From positions 1-64,000 of the forward strand of contig NZ_CANNCR010000011.1 of the NCBI RefSeq assembly GCF_947503125.1: DNA of 64,000 nucleotides. Reading direction: 5' to 3'. Origin of the DNA: an uncultured Metabacillus sp. Its GTDB lineage: Bacteria; Bacillota; Bacilli; Bacillales; Bacillaceae. Positions 29,205-37,049 of the stretch are shown here, in pieces. The position numbers and the translations under genes were made by a program. Numbering within the stretch: the first letter of the stretch is position 1; each line of letters opens with the position of its first letter. The notes beneath the pieces are model-generated. The model did no database searches, was not told the origin of the DNA, and saw only the letters and a program-made list of their open reading frames with translations.

Positions 29205-29548
29205 CTTTGGGCGGAAAACCTGTTGAAAGATTATTCTAAGAAGAAATATAATGAGAGATTTCGGGATTGTTATAGGGCATCGAACCCTAACAACCCGACT
29301 AGTATCTTTAAGAAATATACCAAAACTATGGGAGCAGCCTATTTATGGTGAAAAATCCCAAGAGTGTTTGTAAGCTTTTATAGTACAATGAATGTAACAT
29401 ATTTAAAACTTCTAACTAATCAATGCTTAAAGAACGGTACTATTTTAAGCCATGACTAATATTCAAGCTAAAATAAAAAACTGTTTATATGATTTAGGCT
29501 GGTTTTTTAATAATTGAACAATTCAATAATCGATAGGTGTGGTTAAGA

Positions 29549-30568
29549 ATGGGGAGATTGAAAGTAACGATCATTATTGCTAGTTTGCTAGTAATATGCT
29601 TTAGCTTATACTTATTTCTTTCAAACTCTAATCAAACAAAACAGGTAGATGTAGAAACATCGTTTATAAATGAAGCGACAGATTCTAATGAAATGACAGG
29701 TAAATCTCATACTAAAGAAGAAACGGTTACTGAAGATGCATCTCCTGAGAAAGAGGAACAGGTTGAAGATGTTTCTGGTAATATTGCAGATAAAGAAGAG
29801 GAAGAAGAAGCAGATGGCGAAAATAATAAACTTATCACAATTACTGAAGATGTCAGGAAAACGGTTAGGGAAGCAGTAGATGGTGTAATAAAATTATTCA
29901 AAAAGGATTTAAAGGTTGTAGCAATTGGTGATTCCCTCACCCAAGGCGTAGGAGATGAAACAGAAAGCGGCGGTTATGTCGGGATCTTAAATAACACATT
30001 TGAAGATAATAACATAAATATTACTATTGAAAACTATGGGAAAAGAGGAAACCGTACAGACCAATTATTAAAACGGCTAGAAAAGAAAGAGATTGCAGAA
30101 TCAATTCAAAAGGCTGATATTGTTATCATTACAATTGGCGCCAACGACATGATGAAGATTGTCAGAAACAATTTTACCAATCTCAATATAGAAGTTTTTA
30201 ATCAAGAAAAACCAGATTATCTTGAGAGATTAACAGCAATCTTTAATAAGATCAATGAAATTAATCCAAACACACATATTTATTTAATTGGTTTTTATAA
30301 TCCGTTTGATCGTTATTTTGGTGATATTGAAGAATTACAATTAATAGTTAACGATTGGAATGAATCTAGTAGATCCGTTACAGAGGAATTTGATAATGTA
30401 AATTATATTCCGATCTCTGATTTATTTAGTCATTCTGATGTAGAGTTATTATCTGAGGATCAATTCCACCCAAACACTAGCGGATATAAACTCATTGCAA
30501 AGCGGATCTTAGAGAACATGGAAGAAGTTAGCGTCCAACCAGCTGTCATTACCGAGGATGTAGAATAA
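29549..30568 (+). CDS. Membrane-anchored SGNH/GDSL hydrolase
   Basis: Protein of 339 residues: N-terminal membrane anchor (about 5-24), acidic Glu-rich linker (about 35-95), then an SGNH hydrolase domain. All blocks are visible: GDSLTQG with the nucleophile Ser, a Gly in the NYGKRGNR stretch, GANDMM with the Asn, and DQFHPNTSGY with the Asp-His pair. Such enzymes are esterases acting on acetylated sugars or lipids; the site outside the membrane and the hemicellulose context suggest deacetylation, but this is inference. I prefer ATG 29549 over GTG 29537 because AGGTG (29535-29539) precedes it. It stands alone. Confidence 0.85.
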   Translation: MGRLKVTIIIASLLVICFSLYLFLSNSNQTKQVDVETSFINEATDSNEMTGKSHTKEETVTEDASPEKEEQVEDVSGNIADKEEEEEADGENNKLITITEDVRKTVREAVDGVIKLFKKDLKVVAIGDSLTQGVGDETESGGYVGILNNTFEDNNINITIENYGKRGNRTDQLLKRLEKKEIAESIQKADIVIITIGANDMMKIVRNNFTNLNIEVFNQEKPDYLERLTAIFNKINEINPNTHIYLIGFYNPFDRYFGDIEELQLIVNDWNESSRSVTEEFDNVNYIPISDLFSHSDVELLSEDQFHPNTSGYKLIAKRILENMEEVSVQPAVITEDVE

Positions 30569-30623
30569 AGGTCGTCTTTTTTAATACTATCAGAAATTAT
30601 AAAATTTTAACCTAGTTTTTGTG

Positions 30624-30726
30624 TCTAGCTCCAGCGCATAGCCCCTCATGAATTGAAGGCAAAAAACGCCTTCTATTCATGAGCATTTTATTTTTGCCAT
30701 AGGCTGAACAAGGCGCTTGCGCTTTT
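30624..30726. repeat. Dispersed intergenic repeat, second full copy
   Basis: Starts TCTAGCTCCAGCGC and ends GGCGCTTGCGCTTTT. The inner hairpin CTCATGAAT..GAAGGC / GCCTTC..ATTCATGAG keeps the core of the 21696-21817 copy, while both arms of the outer stem differ together. Confidence 0.65.
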
Positions 30727-30810
30727 CTTCCTGTAGGATTTAATCAATTATATTGACTTTAAATATTTTCGTTATAAAGAAAAATAAATTCAAAAAGCTC
30801 CTTCTAAACC

Positions 30811-30845
30811 ACCAGAGTCAAAAATAATCGTGACTCTGGTTTTTG
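30811..30845 (+). terminator. Terminator between the repeat and the two-component system
   Basis: Perfect 10-bp stem ACCAGAGTCA / TGACTCTGGT (30811-30820 and 30831-30840) followed by TTTTG. It probably ends transcription from the SGNH hydrolase gene. Confidence 0.8.
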
Positions 30846-30895
30846 TATCCGTCATGCATGGGAGTATTCTCTATGTTGACCAATTTTAACTAGCC

Positions 30896-30948
30896 TTCTT
30901 AGCTTCTTGTCGGAATGGTTTGGGTGTCCTACGTCAGGAAGCTAAGAA
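30896..30948. repeat. Long-looped inverted repeat of unknown role
   Basis: TTCTTAGCTTC (30896-30906) and GAAGCTAAGAA (30938-30948) are perfect 11-base arms separated by 31 bases. There is no T tract after it. It could be an mRNA structure, a protein site or a remnant of a mobile element. The rest of 30949-31130 shows nothing further. Confidence 0.4.
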
Positions 30949-31130
30949 CAATAAAATAGTAATACTTTCTCTATATAGATATAGTCAATTTCTTAGCTTT
31001 TTCTACTAGATTAATAGATTAAGCAGGAGCTTCACTTCCTTTAATATGAAATCTGTAAAAATAATATTTTGTGTGGTAAAGTAAAAAAGATAAAAGTTGA
31101 AATAATTCTCTATTGCATTTGAAAGGTTGA

Positions 31131-32900
31131 ATGTATATGTGGTTAAAGCTAGGAAAATACAATACATTGCGCAATCAAATCTTACTTGTTTTTTTAACCG
31201 TCATGATCATTGTGTTATGTTTTGTTGGAATTGTGACCTATCACATTGTATCAAATTTATTAAAAACCAACGCTGAAAAGCAAATTCAACAAACCGCTAT
31301 CGAAGCTAGCGGACGGATGGAATCATTATTTCAACAAATTGATATGCTGACTAAACAGGTGGCAACTAACTCGTATGTACAAAAACTGTTATTAACTGAA
31401 ACAAAAGGAAAGCTTGCAAGCTTTAGTGAGAGACAAGCATTGATGCAGGTTGGCACCACCTTTCAAGTGTATTCAGATGGGATAAATGCTTTTGAAATCT
31501 ATTCAAAGGATTTTCGAAAACTCATACCACTAGATGGAGATGGGCTGTTTTCTCGAATTGATTACAAATGGATTAAGGAAGCAAATCGTGCAGAAGGCAA
31601 ATTGGTTTGGATTGGTCAAGATCCTAAAGAGCCTGAGTTTTTTCTGGCAATCAGGCAAATTAGTTTAGTCGATCAGTGGTTTTCAAATGGAGGTTATCTT
31701 TTGATACAAATCAATGCAAAGTATTTTGAGTTTACTGATACAGATCGGGATCAGGAGTATATGATTTTGGTTGATCAAAATCGTCATCCAATCATGTCAA
31801 ATTTTAAAGGTGATATAGGACCGATTATCCCAGAAAAAAGCAGCATTACAACTATAAATGGAAACGATTTCATGCATGTTAAAGAAACTTCATCGGTTAC
31901 AGGATGGACGATGCATATCTTAACACCAGTTCAGGCACTAATGAAAGGGACCCCAGTTTTACGAATGGCGATCCTTTTATCAGGCGCCATTGGGTTTATG
32001 ATTTTCCTTATATTATCCATATTGTTATCTTCGATGATCACTCGACCGATCTTAAGATTAACAGCAACGATGAAAAAGACAGGAGATGGTGAGCTCAAAT
32101 TGAATCCTGAGATCGCCTCCACAATCGAAATTAATGAATTAAATAAATCCTATAACCAATTAGTGGAAAATACAAATCATTTAATCCAAGTTGTTTATGA
32201 AAAAGAAATCTTAAAGGGGCAGGCTGAGCTAAAAGCATTACAATCCCAAATCAATCCTCATTTTTTGTTTAATACATTGGATGCTTTCTACTGGTCACTT
32301 GATGAAAAGGGAGAGGAGGAATTAGCGGATTCCGTTATTGCGATGTCTGAGTTATTCCGTTACACAATCAGTAAAAACCATCAAGATGAATGGGTGATGA
32401 TAAAGCAGGAGCTCGAGCATGTGGAAATGTACATGCAGTTAATGAAAATGCGCTTTGGAGATCGCTTTACCTGGAGCGTTGATATTCCCAAAGAATTTGA
32501 ACATGTTAAAATACCTAAACTATTAATTCAGCCAATAGTTGAAAATGCTATTTTACATGGAGTAGGGAACAAAGTCGGTAAAGGCTATGTTCTCGTTAGT
32601 GTTCAGCCTTCTGAATTTTCTGATCATTTGGTCATCACTGTGAAAGATAACGGTCCGGGGATGGATCAAGAGACGATTGACCGGATTATGACTGTCATTG
32701 ATACAGGGAAAGTATCCTCCATTAAGGGAAATGGAATGGCCATTGCCAACGTACACAAACGGTTACAGCTTTACTATAAAGAAAATAATCTAGGACAAAT
32801 CGTTATATCAAGTGAGTTAAATAATGGAACCTGTTTTACATTTGAGGTGCCAATAAATGGGGTGGCAGCTAATGCTAAAAAAGACGATTTTAATCGTTGA
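31131..32900 (+). CDS. Sensor histidine kinase, YesM family
   Basis: Membrane kinase of 589 residues: helix 1 (about 18-42), extracellular sensor domain, helix 2 (about 280-302), HAMP linker, His-kinase domain with the phospho-acceptor in QINPHFLFNTLDAF (His near 377), and a GHKL ATPase domain (IVENAILHG, then DNGPGM and GNGMAIANV). It probably detects extracellular xylo-oligosaccharides and phosphorylates the regulator encoded next, whose start overlaps its 3' end. AAAGG precedes ATG 31131; ATG 31137 is an alternative. Confidence 0.92.
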   Translation: MYMWLKLGKYNTLRNQILLVFLTVMIIVLCFVGIVTYHIVSNLLKTNAEKQIQQTAIEASGRMESLFQQIDMLTKQVATNSYVQKLLLTETKGKLASFSERQALMQVGTTFQVYSDGINAFEIYSKDFRKLIPLDGDGLFSRIDYKWIKEANRAEGKLVWIGQDPKEPEFFLAIRQISLVDQWFSNGGYLLIQINAKYFEFTDTDRDQEYMILVDQNRHPIMSNFKGDIGPIIPEKSSITTINGNDFMHVKETSSVTGWTMHILTPVQALMKGTPVLRMAILLSGAIGFMIFLILSILLSSMITRPILRLTATMKKTGDGELKLNPEIASTIEINELNKSYNQLVENTNHLIQVVYEKEILKGQAELKALQSQINPHFLFNTLDAFYWSLDEKGEEELADSVIAMSELFRYTISKNHQDEWVMIKQELEHVEMYMQLMKMRFGDRFTWSVDIPKEFEHVKIPKLLIQPIVENAILHGVGNKVGKGYVLVSVQPSEFSDHLVITVKDNGPGMDQETIDRIMTVIDTGKVSSIKGNGMAIANVHKRLQLYYKENNLGQIVISSELNNGTCFTFEVPINGVAANAKKDDFNR

Positions 32901-33666
32901 TGATGAACCGAAAACACGGCAAGGATTGAAAAAAACACTTGAAGGATGGGCAGATATAAGCTATGAAGTGATCAGTGCAGAGGGGGCAAATGAAGCTATT
33001 GCAATCTTTAAGGAAAGAAAGATTCATATTTTACTAACTGATATTTCGATGCCAGAGATAAACGGACTTGCAATGCTGAAGCTCTTAAAAGATTATCAAC
33101 AAAATCCGGTTGTGATTATCATTTCAGCTTATTCCGAATTTGATTATGCCCAGGAAGCGATTCGATTAGGTGTTCTCAATTATTTAGTAAAGCCTTTGAA
33201 TAAACGAAAGCTTATAGAAGCCGTAGAGCAAGCGATCGAAGTCCAGGAAAAAAGAGAGCGTGAAGGCAGGATCTATAAATTTGTAGATGAAAAGCTGGTG
33301 GATGTAGTAAAACAGGGAGATCGCAAGGAAGACGCACCTATCCCTATGGCTTTAGATTATATTGATAAACATATCGATTTACAGCTTACCATGAAAGAAG
33401 TGGCGAATCATGTACACCTAAATCCAAGTTATTTTAGCGTCCTGTTTAAGGAGCAGGTCAATATGACCTTTAGTGAATATTTGACGAGAAGCAGACTGCA
33501 AAAGGCTAAAAATTTATTAATCGAATCAACTCTATCTGTTGCTGATATTGCAGAAAAGGTTGGTTATAGCACGTCAAAGTATTTTATTAAACTGTTTAAA
33601 GAGTATGAAGGACAGACGCCTAGCCGTTTTCGAAAAACGAACACGATAAATGAGAGTAAAAACTAA
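32872..33666 (+). CDS. Response regulator with AraC-type DNA-binding domain (YesN-like)
   Basis: Regulator of 264 residues: receiver domain (ILIVDDEP, phospho-acceptor Asp in LLTDISMPEI, Lys in YLVKPL) and C-terminal AraC domain with two helix-turn-helix motifs (MKEVANHVHLNPSYFS and VADIAEKVGYSTSKYF). It is shorter than the other regulator at 39890 because the middle domain is missing. I start at ATG 32872, with GGGGTGG (32859-32865) before it; ATG 32857 with GAGGTG is also possible. Its gene overlaps the kinase gene. Likely target: the importer and xylosidase operon starting at 33782. Confidence 0.9.
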   Translation: MLKKTILIVDDEPKTRQGLKKTLEGWADISYEVISAEGANEAIAIFKERKIHILLTDISMPEINGLAMLKLLKDYQQNPVVIIISAYSEFDYAQEAIRLGVLNYLVKPLNKRKLIEAVEQAIEVQEKREREGRIYKFVDEKLVDVVKQGDRKEDAPIPMALDYIDKHIDLQLTMKEVANHVHLNPSYFSVLFKEQVNMTFSEYLTRSRLQKAKNLLIESTLSVADIAEKVGYSTSKYFIKLFKEYEGQTPSRFRKTNTINESKN

Positions 33667-33721
33667 AAAAAGTAGAATTTTCCCCAATCAGTGTTACCTT
33701 ATTTCAGCATTTTTCCGATGC

Positions 33722-33727
33722 TATAAT
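33722..33727 (+). promoter_or_regulatory. Promoter -10 of the MsmEFG-type importer operon
   Basis: A perfect TATAAT lies 54 bases before the binding-protein start. No clear -35 is present at the usual distance, which fits an activator-dependent promoter. Confidence 0.45.
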
Positions 33728-33781
33728 GAACTTGTAAATGCGAATACCGCATCTCGTATCAATCCAAAGGGGGATTTCTAA

Positions 33782-35092
33782 ATGAAAAGGAAAGCGATTA
33801 CACTGTTGTTTGCTCTTACTATGATTCTTAGCTTAGTTGTATCTGGCTGTTCAGGATCTAGTGAGACAGGCGGTGAAGGTGATTCAGGAGGCAAAGTAAC
33901 GGTTAAATTAATGCATCTATGGCCTGCAGGAAGTTCTAAACAACATAATCAGATCGTTAACGATATTGCTGCAGAATATGAAAAAGAGAATCCGGGTGTT
34001 AAAATTGAACAGGAAATTTTAAGTAATGAGCAATACAAGGAAAAATTAAAAGTATTATCAGCTTCAAATGAACTTCCAGATGTCGGGATGACGTGGGCTG
34101 CCGGTTTTATGGAACCATATGTAAAGGGGAAAAAGTTTGCTCCGCTGGATGATTTACTTGATGGTGAACTGGGAGATCAATTTATTTCTGGTACAACGGA
34201 AGCATTTGCAGTAGATGGTACCACCTATGGGTTACCGCTTGAGTTAAATATTGCCCCAGTCTATTATAATAAAGCTATTTTTAAACAATATAATATAGAA
34301 GTACCAAAAACATATGAAGAATTTAAACAAGTTGTGGAAACACTTGCTGATAATGGCGTGACACCGATTACTTTAGGAAACAAAGATCGCTGGACAGGAT
34401 CCATGTGGTATATGTATTTAGCAGATCGAATCGGTGGCGCTGAAACATTAACAAAAGCAATAAACCGCACAGGAACCTTTGAAGATCCCGCATTAACAAA
34501 GGCAGCTGAAGAGATTCAGAATTTAGTAGGAATGGATGCTTTTGTAAAGGGTTTCAATGGATTATCGAATGATGAAGCAAAAGGCCCATTCATGAACGGA
34601 CAAGCTGCCATGTACTTAATGGGATCATGGGAATTACCAAACTATACTACGAATGAAGATGTTCCACAAGAGTTTAGAGACTCGGTTGGCTTCTTTAAAT
34701 TTCCAGCAGTTGAAGATGGAAAAGGGGATATCAACAGTTTTGTTGGCGGTCCTGGTGTAGGATTATTTGTTTCAGAAAATTCAAAGGTTAAAGAAGAGGC
34801 AAAGAAATTTGTTGAATTCTTTGTAAAAAAATGGGGAGAACGCTCTGTAACAGATGCCGGCGTTATTCCTGCAACCAAGGTAGATACATCTAAAGTTGAA
34901 TTGCCGCAAATGTATATTGATGTATTAAATGAATTAAATTCTGCCAGCAATATTACGTTATATGCAGATGTTCAAATGAGTGCATCTGTTGCACAAGAAC
35001 ATTTGAACTTAATCCAAGCTTTGTTCGGAGAGGAAGTTACACCTGAAGAATTTACAAGCAAGCAGGAAGAAGCCCTTGCGAATCAGGAGTAA
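33782..35092 (+). CDS. Sugar-binding lipoprotein, family 1 (MsmE-like), probably for xylo-oligosaccharides
   Basis: Binding protein of 436 residues with a lipobox (LVVSGCSGS) and a classical family 1 extracellular binding fold (LPDVGMTWAAG, GLPLELNIAPVYYN, YLMGSWELPNY). It delivers sugar to the two permeases downstream. Because the operon ends in a GH52 beta-xylosidase, the ligand is probably xylobiose or another short xylo-oligosaccharide (inference). The ATG follows AAAGGGGGATTTCTA. A terminator-like hairpin directly after the gene would keep its expression above that of the permeases. Confidence 0.88.
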   Translation: MKRKAITLLFALTMILSLVVSGCSGSSETGGEGDSGGKVTVKLMHLWPAGSSKQHNQIVNDIAAEYEKENPGVKIEQEILSNEQYKEKLKVLSASNELPDVGMTWAAGFMEPYVKGKKFAPLDDLLDGELGDQFISGTTEAFAVDGTTYGLPLELNIAPVYYNKAIFKQYNIEVPKTYEEFKQVVETLADNGVTPITLGNKDRWTGSMWYMYLADRIGGAETLTKAINRTGTFEDPALTKAAEEIQNLVGMDAFVKGFNGLSNDEAKGPFMNGQAAMYLMGSWELPNYTTNEDVPQEFRDSVGFFKFPAVEDGKGDINSFVGGPGVGLFVSENSKVKEEAKKFVEFFVKKWGERSVTDAGVIPATKVDTSKVELPQMYIDVLNELNSASNITLYADVQMSASVAQEHLNLIQALFGEEVTPEEFTSKQEEALANQE

Positions 35093-35126
35093 TGAACTCT
35101 AGTAATCACGTAAGGATGTAAACATG

Positions 35127-35164
35127 AAAAGGACATATCAATAAATAAGGTGATATGTCCTTTT
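35127..35164 (+). terminator. Intercistronic terminator after the binding-protein gene
   Basis: Perfect 14-bp stem AAAAGGACATATCA / TGATATGTCCTTTT (35127-35140 and 35151-35164), loop of 10. Read-through must occur to express the permeases and GH52 gene. Confidence 0.8.
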
Positions 35165-35208
35165 CTATGCCTGAAATATGAAATCAAAAAAGTAAAGGGG
35201 AGGTCATC

Positions 35209-36087
35209 ATGGATAAAGTAATGTCCAATAAACTGGTTATAACCTTGTATGTCTTACCAGCACTTCTATTAATTATGGTTCTAATCTATGTGCCGATTCT
35301 ATTAACCGGCTACTACGGATTAATGAAGTGGGATGGAATAGGAGAAATGACTTTCATCGGTCTTGAAAATTATACAAAGCTCATTAAGGATGCAGAGTTT
35401 TGGAAAAGTGCCTATCATTCGTTTTTACTAGCTATTTTTTCTGCGAGTAGTTTAATAGGTTATTTAGTTATTTCGTTAATTCTTGCTGGAAAAATAAAAG
35501 GGGCAAATTTTTTAAGAAAGATATATTTAATTCCGATGCTGTTATCTTCTGTTGCGATTGCACAGCTTTGGCTTAAAATTTATCATCCTTCAAACGGATT
35601 AGTAAATAGTTTATTACTATCTTTCGGTATAAAAAATCCACCAGCATGGCTGGCGGAACCAAATCTTGTTTTAGCAGCGTTATTCGTTCCAATTATCTGG
35701 CAGTATGCAGGTTTTTATATTTTGATTTATTATGCAGCATTAAAAAATATTCCTGAGTCATTAATTGAGGCTGCCAGAATTGATGGAGCAAATGCTTTTC
35801 AAATTGCTTATAAAATAAAGGTGCCATTAATTGCTGGTGTGATTAAAGTGACGATTGTATTAGCGATTGTTGGTTCTTTAAAATATTTTGACTTAATTTA
35901 CGTCATGACTGGCGGAGGACCAAATGGGGCAAGTGAAGTAATGGCATCTTATATGTATCAAAAAGCCTTTGGAACCTATGACTTTGGCTACGGAAGTGCG
36001 GTTGGTTTCTTCCTATTATTAATTTGTCTTGTTGTCACATGGGTTATCCGAAAATTAACAGCAACTGACGAAGAAATTCAATATTAA
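35209..36087 (+). CDS. MsmF/UgpA-type sugar ABC permease
   Basis: Six-helix permease of 292 residues with the EAA loop EAARIDGANAFQIAYKIKVP (about 185-205) and the GGGPNGASE motif near residue 240. The ATG has AAAGGGGAGG upstream. It forms the membrane channel with the next protein; no ATPase is encoded nearby, so a shared MsmX-like ATPase is likely. Confidence 0.9.
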   Translation: MDKVMSNKLVITLYVLPALLLIMVLIYVPILLTGYYGLMKWDGIGEMTFIGLENYTKLIKDAEFWKSAYHSFLLAIFSASSLIGYLVISLILAGKIKGANFLRKIYLIPMLLSSVAIAQLWLKIYHPSNGLVNSLLLSFGIKNPPAWLAEPNLVLAALFVPIIWQYAGFYILIYYAALKNIPESLIEAARIDGANAFQIAYKIKVPLIAGVIKVTIVLAIVGSLKYFDLIYVMTGGGPNGASEVMASYMYQKAFGTYDFGYGSAVGFFLLLICLVVTWVIRKLTATDEEIQY

Positions 36088-36104
36088 GAAAGGAGTAATA
36101 AAAC

Positions 36105-37007
36105 ATGAGTGTTATACAAAATCACCAAGCGCAAGCAAACGTATCTACTCCTCTTTCAACCGGGAAGAAATCGAACAAAATGATAGCTAGAATCGGATTT
36201 GGACTGCTCTATCTAGCCTTAGGCTTGATTGCCATCTTTCAGGTTTACCCGCTTATTTGGTTATTCTTTTTCTCATTAAAAGATAATCAGGAAGTGTTCA
36301 ACAATTCACCGTTCGCTTTGCCAGTAAATCCAAAATGGGATAATTATCTGAAGGTTTGGACGGAAGGAAATATTAGTCTTTATTTTTTTAACAGTGTCTG
36401 GATTACCGTTTTATCGGTATTATTGACGGTGCTCTTAGCTAGCTTTGTCACATTTGCGATCACGCGAATGAAATGGAAGCTAAGCAAACTGGTACTTGGC
36501 TTGTTTATGGTAGGATTAATGATTCCTGTGCACTCTACCTTAATTCCATTGTTCAGCTTTTTTCAAAAAGTCAATTTGATTGATCATCCTTTAGCGGTTG
36601 TTGCGTCATATACAGCCTTTAACCTTCCTATTACGATCATGATTTTAATTGGTTTTTATTATACCTTGCCTCGTGAGGTAGAGGAAGCTGCCATTATCGA
36701 TGGGTGCTCGATTCATCGGATTTTCTTTCAAATTACGCTGCCAATGACAACACCAGTTTTATCAACAACTGTGATTATTAATATGATTTACAATTGGAAT
36801 GAATTTGTGTTCATTAATACGTTTATCAGTTCTGATCAGTATAAGACGTTAACGGTCGGAATTCAAAACTTTATTGGACAGTATATGACTGATTGGGGAG
36901 CAATCGGCGCTACACTCATGATCAGTATTATCCCGATTTTAATTGCCTTTTTCTTCTTTAGCAATCGAATTGTTGAGGGAATTGCTGCAGGCTCTGTAAA
37001 AGGATAA
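36105..37007 (+). CDS. MsmG/UgpE-type sugar ABC permease
   Basis: Permease of 300 residues with a polar N-terminal extension (about 25 residues), six helices and the EAA loop EEAAIIDGCSIHRIFFQITL. The C-terminus GIAAGSVKG is typical. The ATG follows AAAGGAG, 17 bases after the preceding stop. It completes the importer. Confidence 0.9.
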   Translation: MSVIQNHQAQANVSTPLSTGKKSNKMIARIGFGLLYLALGLIAIFQVYPLIWLFFFSLKDNQEVFNNSPFALPVNPKWDNYLKVWTEGNISLYFFNSVWITVLSVLLTVLLASFVTFAITRMKWKLSKLVLGLFMVGLMIPVHSTLIPLFSFFQKVNLIDHPLAVVASYTAFNLPITIMILIGFYYTLPREVEEAAIIDGCSIHRIFFQITLPMTTPVLSTTVIINMIYNWNEFVFINTFISSDQYKTLTVGIQNFIGQYMTDWGAIGATLMISIIPILIAFFFFSNRIVEGIAAGSVKG

Positions 37008-37049
37008 ACGAGAAACTACCATATTAATATGTTAAAGGGGTTCGGTAAG

